A stretch of DNA of 45,194 nucleotides from Bradyrhizobium sp. SZCCT0148. GTDB taxonomy: Bacteria > Pseudomonadota > Alphaproteobacteria > Rhizobiales > Xanthobacteraceae. The translations under genes were made by a program, and so were the position numbers. The notes beneath the pieces were generated by a model. The model made no database searches. It worked only from the letters and a program-made list of their open reading frames with translations, and was not told the origin of the DNA. Below, in pieces: positions 15,927 to 25,445 of this stretch (the stretch's first letter is position 1; every line of letters begins with the position of its first letter). Where the stretch lies: assembly GCF_018129985.1 (NCBI RefSeq), contig NZ_JAFCKT010000024.1:1-45194 (forward strand), read 5' to 3'.

Positions 15927-16481
15927 CTAGTCGATCGCCGTGCGCGAGCGGCGGTGGCTGCTCTGAAGCTCGGGATAGCCGGTCAGCATCAGCTTGTCGG
16001 CGCGCACGCCCCAGCTCTCCAGGCGGTCGAGGAAGCTCATGCCGAGCAGATTGATCTTCATCTGTCCGGGCTGGACGACGAGGGCCGGCACCGATTTTTC
16101 GACGAGATGACCGACGGAGAGACGGTCGAGCGTGAGGCGGGCCGCCTTGGTATGGCCGCCCGCGGTTTCGAGGTCGACATCGTATTCGAGCATTTCGAGC
16201 GGCAGGCCGATCGCTTTGGCGGTTTCCCAGGTCAGCACCACCGACGTCGCGCCGGTATCGATCACCATCGGCGCGGCGACGCCGTTGATCTTCGCACGCA
16301 GCGCGAATTCACCGCGCTGGCCGCGCGGGATCTGTACGGCGGGGGCGGGCGTTACCGTCTGACCGCGGAAGATGTGCGAGACCTTGTGGCTGGCGCGCGC
16401 GATCTGATCGGGGTCGCCATAGGCGACGACTGCGCCTGCCGTGCCGGCGAGCATGGCGAGAACGAGCAGGAAGCGGATCAT
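15927..16481 (-). CDS. Clan AA aspartic protease (TIGR02281-type retropepsin-like)
   Basis: A 184-residue protein with an N-terminal membrane anchor or signal (about residues 3-20) and one retropepsin-like domain. The active-site motif VIDTGATSVVLT is at about 74-85 and the second typical block INLLGMSFLDRL is near 144-155. These single-domain proteins act as dimers in the periplasm; substrates are not known. It lies 28 bp downstream of the DUF1289 gene on the same strand. Confidence 0.88.
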   Translation of the reverse strand: MIRFLLVLAMLAGTAGAVVAYGDPDQIARASHKVSHIFRGQTVTPAPAVQIPRGQRGEFALRAKINGVAAPMVIDTGATSVVLTWETAKAIGLPLEMLEYDVDLETAGGHTKAARLTLDRLSVGHLVEKSVPALVVQPGQMKINLLGMSFLDRLESWGVRADKLMLTGYPELQSSHRRSRTAID

Positions 16482-16509
16482 CGCGCGCCTCCGCAGGCAC
16501 GCAAGCCTG

Positions 16510-16713
16510 TCAGGTTCGTTTTGGCGATGCCGCGATCGGCGCCAGTCCAGCGTTGGTCATGCGGGCCGGCAACAGCGCCATGACCGCGAGCCGGTCCGCG
16601 CTTTCCATGGCGTGCCAGCGCGCGATCTCGGGCAACGTCCGGCCGCAGCCGAAGCACAGCTTGGTCCTGGGATCGATCATGCAGACGGCGACGCACGGCG
16701 TTTCTTTGCTCAT
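16510..16713 (-). CDS. DUF1289 family cysteine-rich small protein
   Basis: A 67-residue DUF1289 protein. Four cysteines lie in the family pattern TPCVAVCMIDPRTKLCFGCGRT, followed by the conserved EIARW segment, which suggests bound metal. ATG 16713 fits the family N-terminus; a TTG 36 bases upstream is also in frame but less likely. It lies between the sensor kinase (44 bp upstream) and the protease gene. Function is unknown. Confidence 0.85.
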   Translation of the reverse strand: MSKETPCVAVCMIDPRTKLCFGCGRTLPEIARWHAMESADRLAVMALLPARMTNAGLAPIAASPKRT

Positions 16714-16757
16714 TGGGACATAGTGGGGGATTGTCGGGCATGTCTGCAAGCATCTGG

Positions 16758-18353
16758 TTAGGAGCCTGTGCCTGCGCTCATGATCGGTTTGTGGCGCGGC
16801 CGGCGCTTCTCCTCGGGCAGGACGGAACTCTCCGGCTGGAGCGGCGGGGAATCATCCGAAAGCGGCGCCAGTGCGCTCATCACGCGCTCCGGCGGGAAGG
16901 TGACGATCACCTCGGTGCCGATGCGCAGCTTCGATTTCAGCGTGAACGTGCCGCCATGCAGGTCGATCAGATTCTTGGCGATCGGCAGGCCGAGCCCGGC
17001 GCCCTGTTCGGCGGACTTGATCGAGTTGGAGCCCTGGCCGAACGAGGCGAGAACGACCGGGATCTCGTCCTCGGGGATTCCGGAGCCGGAATCCCGCACC
17101 GAGAGATATTGTCCGCCCGAGGCGGTCCAGCCGGCCTTGAGCCAGATCTCGCCGCCTTGCGGGGTGAACTTGATCGAGTTGGAGAGCAGGTTGAGCACGA
17201 CCTGGCGGATCGCGCGTTCGTCGGCCCACAGCCGCGGCATGGCCTGCTCCAACACCTCGTGAATGGTGATGCCGCGGCTGGAGGCGCGCAGCTTCATCAG
17301 ATGATGGCAGTCGGCGACGATGCCGACCAGCGAAACCGCTTCCTCGTTGAGTTCGTAGCGGCCGGCCTCGATCCGCGAGAGGTCGAGGATCTCGTTGATG
17401 AGGTTGAGCAGGTGCACGCCGGAATTATGGATGTCCGCCGAGTACTCCTTGTAGACCGGCACCGCATGCGCGCCGAAGATCTCGCTCTTCATCACCTCTG
17501 AGAAGCCGAGGATGGCGTTCAGCGGCGTGCGCAGCTCGTGGCTCATCTGCGCGAGGAAGCGCGACTTGGCGACGTTGGCAGATTCGGCGCGGTGACGCGC
17601 TTCGTCCGAGATCGCCTTGGCCTGTTCGAGTTCGCCGATCAGCGCGTCCTTCTCGGCGCGCGCTTCCAGCGTGGCGAAGGTCGAGGAGTGCAGGCGATGA
17701 GCCAGCAGCACGAAATAGCCTTCGGCGGCCAGCGCGAGCGCGGCCAGGATGTAATTGTCCAGCGAGCCCGTCATCACGAAGCTCAGCGCCATCGCGACCG
17801 CGACCGGCGCGGTTGCGGCGAGGGCTGCGATCGGCAGATTGGCCGCGAGCATGCTCGACACTGCGATCACCAGCAGCATCAGGAACATCATCAGCGTTTC
17901 CGTGACCATGTCGAGCACGGGATGGATCAGGATCGCCATCCAGCACAGGCCGTAGAGCAGGTCGAGCACAACGAAACGCGTCCGCCATGCCCGCGTCGCC
18001 GCGGGCGAGGCGGGCTCGGTGAGGAAGCGACGGCAGCTGCGGATCATCGCGGCGTGGAGGCAGAGCATGCCGGCGGTCCACGCGGCGGCCGGGATCGGCT
18101 GCATCCACAGGCCGAACAGCACGCCGGTCGCGACCACCAGCAGCATCACGACATAGGAAGCCGACAGCCGCGTCTGGGCGTATTGGCGCAGCATCTCCGC
18201 GTCGAAGGCAGGCCGGGTTCCACTGGTCGACGTTAACTTGTCCCGCGCCTCGCGTACCCGCTGCGCCGCGGCCCTCCGGCTGCTCGCCGATGGAGCGCTC
18301 ACCGGCTCGGCCGGAAGCTGCACGACCTCGGGCTTTTCAGCGGGGTTACTCAT
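16758..18353 (-). CDS. DivJ/PleC/PdhS-type membrane sensor histidine kinase
   Basis: A 531-residue kinase. An N-terminal tail is followed by several hydrophobic segments (about 66-84, 90-104, 126-145, 150-192, 200-220), with no PAS domain. Then comes a HisKA domain with His272 in MSHELRTPLNAILGFSE and the family-typical DIHNSGVHLLNLINEILDLSRIEAG. The ATPase domain has the N box NLLSNSIKF, G1 DSGSGIPE and G2 GAGLGLPIA. The phosphoacceptor region matches alphaproteobacterial kinases acting on DivK/PleD, and the multi-pass, PAS-less input is DivJ-like. ATG 18353 is preferred to the TTG one codon earlier. A perfect CtrA box lies about 105 bp upstream. Confidence 0.88.
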   Translation of the reverse strand: MSNPAEKPEVVQLPAEPVSAPSASSRRAAAQRVREARDKLTSTSGTRPAFDAEMLRQYAQTRLSASYVVMLLVVATGVLFGLWMQPIPAAAWTAGMLCLHAAMIRSCRRFLTEPASPAATRAWRTRFVVLDLLYGLCWMAILIHPVLDMVTETLMMFLMLLVIAVSSMLAANLPIAALAATAPVAVAMALSFVMTGSLDNYILAALALAAEGYFVLLAHRLHSSTFATLEARAEKDALIGELEQAKAISDEARHRAESANVAKSRFLAQMSHELRTPLNAILGFSEVMKSEIFGAHAVPVYKEYSADIHNSGVHLLNLINEILDLSRIEAGRYELNEEAVSLVGIVADCHHLMKLRASSRGITIHEVLEQAMPRLWADERAIRQVVLNLLSNSIKFTPQGGEIWLKAGWTASGGQYLSVRDSGSGIPEDEIPVVLASFGQGSNSIKSAEQGAGLGLPIAKNLIDLHGGTFTLKSKLRIGTEVIVTFPPERVMSALAPLSDDSPPLQPESSVLPEEKRRPRHKPIMSAGTGS

Positions 18354-18420
18354 CAAGCAACAACGATTCCTGCCCGCGCCGGACGCGGGCCTTCTGCATT
18401 CTCTATCTCTGGCAAGAAAT

Positions 18421-18440
18421 CCTTAAGAGGTGACTTAAGG
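18421..18440. promoter_or_regulatory. Palindrome with two TTAA half-sites
   Basis: CCTTAAG-AGGTGA-CTTAAGG is a perfect 7-bp inverted repeat. It holds two TTAA half-sites 8 bases apart, one more than the CtrA spacing, and sits between the perfect CtrA box and the kinase gene. It may be a second weak CtrA site or the site of another dimeric regulator. Confidence 0.35.
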
Positions 18441-18455
18441 AGCTAAAGAATTACG

Positions 18456-18470
18456 TTAACCCGGCGTTAA
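18456..18470 (-). promoter_or_regulatory. CtrA box (TTAA-N7-TTAA)
   Basis: TTAACCCGGCGTTAA exactly matches the CtrA consensus TTAA-N7-TTAA. The only gene that could be driven from this 135-bp gap is the DivJ/PleC-like kinase on the minus strand, because the upstream nhaD gene ends here on the same strand. The box is 103-117 bp before the kinase start. Control by the cell-cycle regulator is inferred. Confidence 0.65.
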
Positions 18471-18488
18471 TTTGATTCTGGCCCGCCG

Positions 18489-19769
18489 TCAGTGCAGCGC
18501 CGCGTGCTGCACGATGTAGACCATCGCTCCCGCCAGATATCCCACCAGCGCGGGGCCTGCGATGCGGCGGGCGTACCAGAAGAACTCGATCTTCTCCAGG
18601 CCCATCGCGGCGACGCCCGCGGCCGAGCCGATGATCAGGATCGAGCCGCCGGTGCCGGCGCAATAGGCGATGAACTCCCAGATGAAGCTGTCGGGCGGAT
18701 ATTGCACCAGATTGTACATGCCCATCGTCGCGGCGACGAGCGGTACGTTGTCGATGATGGCGCTCAGGAGGCCGAGCAGGATAACGATAATGTCGAGGCG
18801 CCCGACCGTGACGTCGAGCCATTTCGCCAACAGTTCCAGCACGCGAGCATGCTCCAGGCACGCGACGGCCATGAGGATGCCGACGAAGAAAACGATGGAG
18901 CTCATGTCGATGCGCGTCAGCGCATGGACGAGGGTGAGGGGACGGCGCGCGTCCTCGTCCTTGTGGCGGTGAACGATCTCGCCGACCAGCCAGAGGATGC
19001 CCAGCCCGAAAAGAATACCCATGAAGGGCGCAAGGTGCGTCACGGCCTTGAAGACCGGGACCGCAACCAGGGTGCCGAGGCCGAGATAGAACATCAGATT
19101 GCGCTCGAACGCCTCGACCCTGAGGGCCTGCTCTCCCCCTTGCAGCGGAGGGACGATCTCTTTTCCCCTGAGCGAATAGCCGATGATGAACAGCGGGATC
19201 AGAAGGTTGACCAGCGACGGCAGGAACACCGACTTCATGATGCTGAGGGGAGTGATCTGCCCTCCGATCCAGAGCATCGTCGTCGTGACGTCGCCGATCA
19301 CGGTCCACGCGCCGCCAGCGTTGGCCGCGATGACGATGATGGAGGCGAACAGCAGACGATCGCTCTTGTTGCCGATCAGCTTCTGGATCAGCGAGATCAT
19401 CACGATGGTTGTCGTCAGATTGTCGAGGATCGCGCTCAGGAAGAACGTGACGAAGCCGATGATCCACATCAGCGAGGTCTGCTTCGTGGTGCGGATGATC
19501 GAGGTGATGACTTCAAAGCCGTTGTGGGCGTCGATCACCTCGACGATCGTCATGGCGCCGATCAAAAAGAAGACGATCTGCGCGGTCGAGGCGACGGATT
19601 CGTCGAGTTGGTGGTTGACGAGCGAGGCGTCGCCGACGGACAGCGCGTAAATGGTCCAGAGCAGACCGGCTCCCAGGAGAGCCGAGGCGCTCTTGTTGAC
19701 GCCGAGCGGGTGTTCGAGCGCGATGGCAGCATACGCAACGATGAAAATGGCGGCTATCACGCTCAGCAA
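18489..19769 (-). CDS. nhaD: Sodium:proton antiporter, NhaD type
   Basis: A 426-residue inner-membrane antiporter of the ion-transporter superfamily that exchanges Na+ or Li+ for H+. It has about a dozen hydrophobic helices and two related re-entrant motifs: FLSAILDNLTTTIVM (about residue 109) and SAIIDNVPLVAATMGMY (about 338). The conserved Asp-Asn pairs are typical of NhaD. The start is TTG 19769, supported by a G-rich Shine-Dalgarno (GGGGGG) 8-9 bases upstream. It is transcribed alone, toward the CtrA-box region. Confidence 0.88.
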   Translation of the reverse strand: MLSVIAAIFIVAYAAIALEHPLGVNKSASALLGAGLLWTIYALSVGDASLVNHQLDESVASTAQIVFFLIGAMTIVEVIDAHNGFEVITSIIRTTKQTSLMWIIGFVTFFLSAILDNLTTTIVMISLIQKLIGNKSDRLLFASIIVIAANAGGAWTVIGDVTTTMLWIGGQITPLSIMKSVFLPSLVNLLIPLFIIGYSLRGKEIVPPLQGGEQALRVEAFERNLMFYLGLGTLVAVPVFKAVTHLAPFMGILFGLGILWLVGEIVHRHKDEDARRPLTLVHALTRIDMSSIVFFVGILMAVACLEHARVLELLAKWLDVTVGRLDIIVILLGLLSAIIDNVPLVAATMGMYNLVQYPPDSFIWEFIAYCAGTGGSILIIGSAAGVAAMGLEKIEFFWYARRIAGPALVGYLAGAMVYIVQHAALH

Positions 19770-19881
19770 GTCAATTCCCCCCGGAATTCGTTCTTCGACT
19801 CAATGCGAGCCTCGTCGCGGCGAGTGCCGCGTCGAGACCCGCGAGGGTCGCAGCTGCCCGGCTGCGGCCCTCATGCGTTCA

Positions 19882-20754
19882 TCAGCGTTGCAGCCGCGCC
19901 AGCAGGCTCGACGTATCCCAGCGCTTGCCGCCCATCTTCTCGACCTCTGAGTAGAACTGATCCACCAGCGCGGTGACAGGCAGGTTGGCGCCGTTGCGGC
20001 GGGCTTCCGCCAGCGCGATCGAGAGGTCCTTGCGCATCCATTCCACTGCGAAGCCGAAATCGTACTTGTCCTCGTTCATGGTCTTGTAGCGATTTTCCAT
20101 CTGCCAGGATTGCGCCGCACCCTTGGAAATGGTCTCGATCACCGCGGCGACGTCGAGGCCGCTCTTCTTGGCGAAGTGGATCCCCTCGGAGAGACCCTGC
20201 ACCAGGCCGGCGATGCAGATCTGGTTGACCATCTTGGTGAGCTGGCCGCTGCCCGCGGGCCCGAGCAACTTGCACATCCGCGCATAGGCCCCCGTGATGA
20301 TCGGCTCGGCGCCGGCATAGGCGCCCTCGGCGCCGCCGCACATCACCGTCAGAACGCCGTTCTCGGCGCCGGCCTGGCCGCCGGAGACCGGCGCGTCGAC
20401 GAACTTGAAGCCGGCCTTGGTCGCGGCCGCATCCAGCTCACGCGCGACTTCGGCAGAGGCGGTGGTGTGATCGACGAAGGTCGCACCCTTCTTCATGCCG
20501 GCGAAGGCGCCGTCGGCGCCGATCGTGACCGCGCGCAGATCGTTGTCGTTGCCGACGCAGCACATCACGAAATCCTGGCCTTCGGCGGCGGCCTTCGGGG
20601 TCGGGGCGGTCTTGCCGCCGAACTTGTCCGCCCATTCCTTCGCCTTGGCCGCGGTGCGATTGTAAACGGTGACCTCATGGCCCCCTTTTTTCACGAGGTG
20701 TCCAGCCATGGGATAGCCCATCACGCCGAGACCGAGGAAAGCGACTTTTGCCAT
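19882..20754 (-). CDS. NAD(P)-dependent 3-hydroxyisobutyrate dehydrogenase-type oxidoreductase
   Basis: A 290-residue beta-hydroxyacid dehydrogenase. The N-terminal Rossmann motif is GLGVMGYPMAGHL, the substrate-binding block is FVDAPVSGGQAGAENGVL, and the catalytic Lys with nearby Asn lies in GSGQLTKMVNQ. Relatives include 3-hydroxyisobutyrate dehydrogenase and tartronate-semialdehyde reductase, and the sequence does not separate them. ATG 20754 is used; a longer in-frame ORF adds a non-homologous N-terminus. It is divergent from the VOC gene across 197 bp in which no gene is seen. Confidence 0.9.
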   Translation of the reverse strand: MAKVAFLGLGVMGYPMAGHLVKKGGHEVTVYNRTAAKAKEWADKFGGKTAPTPKAAAEGQDFVMCCVGNDNDLRAVTIGADGAFAGMKKGATFVDHTTASAEVARELDAAATKAGFKFVDAPVSGGQAGAENGVLTVMCGGAEGAYAGAEPIITGAYARMCKLLGPAGSGQLTKMVNQICIAGLVQGLSEGIHFAKKSGLDVAAVIETISKGAAQSWQMENRYKTMNEDKYDFGFAVEWMRKDLSIALAEARRNGANLPVTALVDQFYSEVEKMGGKRWDTSSLLARLQR

Positions 20755-20951
20755 GTGTGGTACCTTGTCCGTAGCTTGAGTTTTACGGTTGCAGCCGGGC
20801 GAGGGCGCCAGGGCGGCGTCCTCGAAGTTCCACCGCGAGGGCGGACCGGAGGCGCACCATAAACCGTTAAGGGCAGAGGGCAACGGCTTCGTTTGGCGGC
20901 CCCCTGTGCTAGGATGGCGGATCCAAGGACTTCAAAAAAGGGAGCGAAAGC

Positions 20952-21389
20952 ATGGGCGGCGTGAGCGTTGGCGTCCTCGATCATTTCAACATCCGGACCC
21001 GGCAGCTGGCCGAGACGGTCCGCTTCTACGAGGATGTGCTGGGCCTGGAAAAAGGCGCCCGGCCGAATTTCGCCTTCCCCGGTGCCTGGATGTACAGCGA
21101 GGGCAAGGCGGTGGTGCACCTCGTCGATATTTCCGCGACCGCCGAGCCGCAAAAGCCGGATTCCGGCGTTGTCCATCATGTCGCCTTCGTCAGTCGCGGC
21201 TTCGACGGCATGAAGCAGCGGCTGGCATCCAAGGGCATGACGTTCGACTCCCGCCAGGTGCCCGGCGGAGACCTCTGGCAGATCTTCGTCAACGACCCCA
21301 ACGGGGTCATGATCGAGCTGAATTACGAGGCCGCCAAGGAGCAGGGGGCAGCGCCCGTCGAGAAGGCTGACGATATCGGCAGGCAGTAG
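20952..21389 (+). CDS. VOC family (glyoxalase-like) protein
   Basis: A 145-residue single-domain metalloprotein of the vicinal oxygen chelate fold with two beta-alpha-beta-beta-beta modules. Metal ligands are visible as His11 (LDHFNIRT), a His in VVHHVAF and a Glu in MIELNYE. Such proteins may be lyases, isomerases or dioxygenases; the function cannot be assigned. The start follows GGGAGCG by a good distance. The Mrp gene starts 54 bp downstream on the same strand. Confidence 0.85.
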   Translation: MGGVSVGVLDHFNIRTRQLAETVRFYEDVLGLEKGARPNFAFPGAWMYSEGKAVVHLVDISATAEPQKPDSGVVHHVAFVSRGFDGMKQRLASKGMTFDSRQVPGGDLWQIFVNDPNGVMIELNYEAAKEQGAAPVEKADDIGRQ

Positions 21390-21443
21390 CCTTTTGGGCG
21401 TTTCCGCTCTAATGGGGCATCCTGAACTTTGAGGAGATGCGCT

Positions 21444-22586
21444 TTGAGCGTGACGCAGCAACAGGTTCTCGACAGCCTCGCCCGGATCAAATCCCCCCGC
21501 GGGGTCGCGCTCACCAACGCCAATGTGCTGAGCGCGATCAGCGCGTCCGACGGCAAGGTGTTCTTCTCGATCAACGTCGATGCCGGCGAGGCGAGGGCCT
21601 GGGAGTCGATCCGGGCCGAAGCGGAGGCCGCCGTGCGCGCCATTCCCGGCGTCACCACCGTCATGGTGGCGCTGACCGCCGAGCGCAAGCCGGGCTCTGC
21701 GCCGCCGCCACCTCCGCAACCGAGCCGCGGCACGCCCGGCGTTCAGCCGGTCCATGCCCACAAGCCGCCGCCACAGGGCGGCGCCCAATCGCCGATGGCG
21801 CGGCAGTCGGAAATTCCGGGCGTTGCCGCCGTGATCGCGGTCGCCTCCGGGAAGGGCGGCGTCGGCAAGTCGACCACCGCACTGAACCTGGCTCTCGGTC
21901 TGCGCGACCTCGGCCTCAAGGTCGGGTTGCTCGATGCCGACATCTACGGCCCCTCGGTGCCAAGGCTGACCGGCCTGCACGACAAGCCGGAGTTGAACGG
22001 TGAGCGAAAAATGATTCCGCTGCGGCGCTTCGGTCTCGCCATCATGTCGATCGGTTTCCTGGTCGAGGAAGAGACCGCGATGATCTGGCGCGGTCCCATG
22101 GTGATGTCGGCGGTGACCCAGATGCTGCGGGATGTCGAATGGGGCAAGCTCGACGTGCTGGTCGTCGACATGCCGCCGGGCACCGGCGATGCCCAGCTCA
22201 CGCTGGCGCAGAACGTGCCGCTCAAGGGCGCGGTGATCGTCTCGACCCCGCAGGACCTGTCCCTGATCGACGCGAGGCGGGGGCTTGCCATGTTCAAGAA
22301 GGTCAACGTGCCGGTGCTCGGCATCGTCGAGAACATGAGCTACTTCCAGTGCCCGCATTGCGGCACGCGATCGGACATTTTCGGCCATGGCGGGGCGCGG
22401 CACGAGGCCGAGAAGCTCGAGGTCCCCTTCCTCGGCGAGATCCCGCTGCACATGGCGATTCGCGCCACCTCGGATGCAGGCAATCCCGTCGTCGATAGCG
22501 AGCCGGACGGTCCCCATGCGGCGATCTACCGCGCCATCGCAGGGCAGGTTCGCGACCAGCTCAAGGGCGTCATCGCGGCGGCCTGA
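21444..22586 (+). CDS. apbC: Mrp/ApbC/NBP35 family iron-sulfur carrier ATPase
   Basis: A 380-residue P-loop protein that carries and transfers Fe-S clusters. An N-terminal MIP18/DUF59 domain (about 1-80) is joined by a Pro-rich linker (about 84-115) to the ATPase, with deviant Walker A GKGGVGKSTT at about 136, DADIYGPS, VVDMPPGTGD and the cluster-binding CPHC pair in FQCPHCGT. The start is TTG 21444, with GAGGAGA at 21431-21437; a GTG two codons later is an alternative. Confidence 0.92.
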   Translation: MSVTQQQVLDSLARIKSPRGVALTNANVLSAISASDGKVFFSINVDAGEARAWESIRAEAEAAVRAIPGVTTVMVALTAERKPGSAPPPPPQPSRGTPGVQPVHAHKPPPQGGAQSPMARQSEIPGVAAVIAVASGKGGVGKSTTALNLALGLRDLGLKVGLLDADIYGPSVPRLTGLHDKPELNGERKMIPLRRFGLAIMSIGFLVEEETAMIWRGPMVMSAVTQMLRDVEWGKLDVLVVDMPPGTGDAQLTLAQNVPLKGAVIVSTPQDLSLIDARRGLAMFKKVNVPVLGIVENMSYFQCPHCGTRSDIFGHGGARHEAEKLEVPFLGEIPLHMAIRATSDAGNPVVDSEPDGPHAAIYRAIAGQVRDQLKGVIAAA

Positions 22587-22799
22587 GCCGGCCCCCGCGG
22601 CCACGCTGGTCTTATTGGGGACATGCGACTTTCGTAGAGCCCCGTCATGCCATTGTCGCGTTCCGCAGGCGGGGCTTCCGTGGTAAAGGCCCACGGCGGT
22701 CAAGCCCCTTCGGTTCGACGCGGCCTAACGCGTCGCCGGAATGAGCGGCGGCAAGAAGAGAAGTCAAGGGGAAACGCCCCAGCAAGGAGAGACCTGAAG

Positions 22800-23888
22800 A
22801 TGAAGCGTCGTGATTTTCTGAAAGTGTCGGCAGCAGGCGCGGCGGCGACCGCAGTTGCCTCGCCGGCGATCGCGCAATCCTCGCCCGAGGTGAAGTGGCG
22901 CCTGACTTCGAGCTTCCCGAAGTCGCTCGATACCATTTATGGCGGTGCCGAGCAGGTGGCGAAGTACGTCGCCGAGATGACCGACAACAAATTCCAGATC
23001 CAGGTGTTCGCCGCCGGTGAGCTCGTTCCCGGTCTGCAGGCGCTGGATGCGACCTCCAGCGGCACGGTCGAGATGTGCCATACGGTGTCCTACTACTATG
23101 TCGGCAAGGACCCGACCTTCTCGATCTTTGCGTCGGTGCCGTTCGGCCTCAATGCGCGCCAGCAGAACTCGTGGCTCTACCAGGGCGGCGGCAATGAGCT
23201 CGCCAACGAGTTCTTCAAGAAGTCGAACGTGATCGGCTTCCCCTGCGGCAACACCGGCACCCAGATGGGCGGCTGGTTCCGCAAGGAGATCAAGACCGTT
23301 GCCGACCTCTCCGGCCTGAAGATGCGCATCGGCGGCATTGCTGGCCAGGTGCTCCAGAAGGTCGGCGTGGTGCCGCAGCAGCTCGCCGGCGGCGACATCT
23401 ATCCGGCGCTCGAAAAGGGCACCATCGACGCCGCCGAGTGGGTCGGCCCCTACGATGACGAAAAGCTCGGCTTCGCCAAGGTCGCCAAGTACTACTACTA
23501 CCCGGGCTTCTGGGAAGGCGGTCCGACCGTCCACGCCTTCGCCAACCTGGAAAAGTTCAATGCGCTGCCGAAGAACTACCAGGCGATCCTCACCAACGCG
23601 ACGGCCAATGCCAACACCTGGATGGCCGCGCGCTACGACATGCAGAACCCGGCGGCCCTGAAGCGCCTGGTTGCCGGCGGCACCCAGCTGCGTCCCTTCA
23701 CCAACGAAGTGCTGGAAGCCTGCCTCAAGGCGACCAACGAATTGTGGGGCGAGATCTCGGCCAAGAACCCCGACTTCAAGAAGTCGATCGACGCCATGCA
23801 GGCTTACCGCTCCGACGAATATCTGTGGTGGCAGGTCGCCGAATACACCTACGACAGCTTCATGATCCGCTCGCGCACGCGCGGCTGA
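22800..23888 (+). CDS. TRAP transporter substrate-binding protein DctP/TakP-like (copy 1)
   Basis: A 362-residue periplasmic binding protein. The N-terminus MKRRDFLKVSAAGAAA is a classic Tat signal, with cleavage expected after AIA. The mature part has the TRAP blocks FAAGELVPGLQALDA, RIGGIAGQVLQ and AAEWVGPYDDEKLGF found in the TakP subgroup, whose members bind 2-oxo or hydroxy acids. A start at ATG 22800 follows AAGGAGA; longer in-frame extensions lack a signal. An intrinsic terminator follows. It is closely related to the next gene, a tandem duplication. The membrane subunits are encoded at 29173-31437. Confidence 0.92.
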   Translation: MKRRDFLKVSAAGAAATAVASPAIAQSSPEVKWRLTSSFPKSLDTIYGGAEQVAKYVAEMTDNKFQIQVFAAGELVPGLQALDATSSGTVEMCHTVSYYYVGKDPTFSIFASVPFGLNARQQNSWLYQGGGNELANEFFKKSNVIGFPCGNTGTQMGGWFRKEIKTVADLSGLKMRIGGIAGQVLQKVGVVPQQLAGGDIYPALEKGTIDAAEWVGPYDDEKLGFAKVAKYYYYPGFWEGGPTVHAFANLEKFNALPKNYQAILTNATANANTWMAARYDMQNPAALKRLVAGGTQLRPFTNEVLEACLKATNELWGEISAKNPDFKKSIDAMQAYRSDEYLWWQVAEYTYDSFMIRSRTRG

Positions 23889-23923
23889 TCGCCCAGGCCA
23901 AGTCAACCTCAAATCAAAACCGG

Positions 23924-23958
23924 AAAGCCCGGCCTCCACTGGAGGCCGGGCTTTTTCT
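23924..23958 (+). terminator. Rho-independent terminator after the first TRAP binding protein
   Basis: A perfect 14-bp stem (23924-23937 with 23941-23954, AAAGCCCGGCCTCC and its complement) encloses an ACT loop and runs into a T-rich stretch. It lies 35 bp after the first binding-protein stop and separates the two paralogues. Confidence 0.9.
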
Positions 23959-24063
23959 TTGCCGCAGTGCGATCGGGATGGCATTCGGTCCCGGCTTGCG
24001 TCATGCTGACCGCAAGCCTCGGAAAGAAGGCTCACAATCACTGAACCATCAGGGCAGGAAATC

Positions 24064-25152
<1,089 letters not shown>

Positions 25153-25174
25153 GCGCATCACCGGTTAAATGCAG

Positions 25175-25207
25175 CGCCCCGGAGCGAAAGCCCGGGGCGT
25201 TTTCTTG
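25175..25207 (+). terminator. Rho-independent terminator after the second TRAP binding protein
   Basis: CGCCCCGG (25175-25182) pairs with CCGGGGCG (25192-25199) around a 9-base loop, followed by TTTTCTT. It lies 22 bp after the stop codon. Confidence 0.88.
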
Positions 25208-25387
25208 TGCGATCAAGAGTGTGGCTACCCCAAAAGTTAAAAAACAAACCCATGCACAGTAGCCAACGGCTTGATAATCCATGAGAAAATTTACAAAATC
25301 GCTGCGGCGGAAGCCGGAGCCGGTGTTGGGGGCGGAGCAATTTGAATGGCAAGTCGGACTGGCCTCCCTGTGCCGCTACGCCACTGC

Positions 25388-25445
25388 GCCGCCCTAGCCT
25401 TGGGCCGCCCTAGGCTTGGGCCGCTCTAGCTTTGGGCCGCTTTCC
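25388..25445. repeat. 16-bp tandem repeat, 3.6 copies, at the acyl-CoA dehydrogenase 3' end
   Basis: Three full units (25388-25403, 25404-25419, 25420-25435) of GCCGCCCTAGCCTTGG with 1-3 changes, then a partial fourth. Read on the minus strand each unit contains GCGGCCCAA and a TAG. The first TAG met by the ribosome is the stop of the acyl-CoA dehydrogenase gene, so the gene end itself has been duplicated downstream. Confidence 0.85.

Noticed and set aside
22638..22676. Possible terminator hairpin AGCCCCG...CGGGGCT after the Mrp gene
   Set aside because: The loop is 25 bases and no T-run follows; the region precedes the TRAP binding-protein gene with no clear role.
23889..24063. Small ORF or ncRNA between the TRAP binding-protein genes
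   Set aside because: The region is explained by the terminator and the promoter/leader of the second gene; no conserved ORF was seen.
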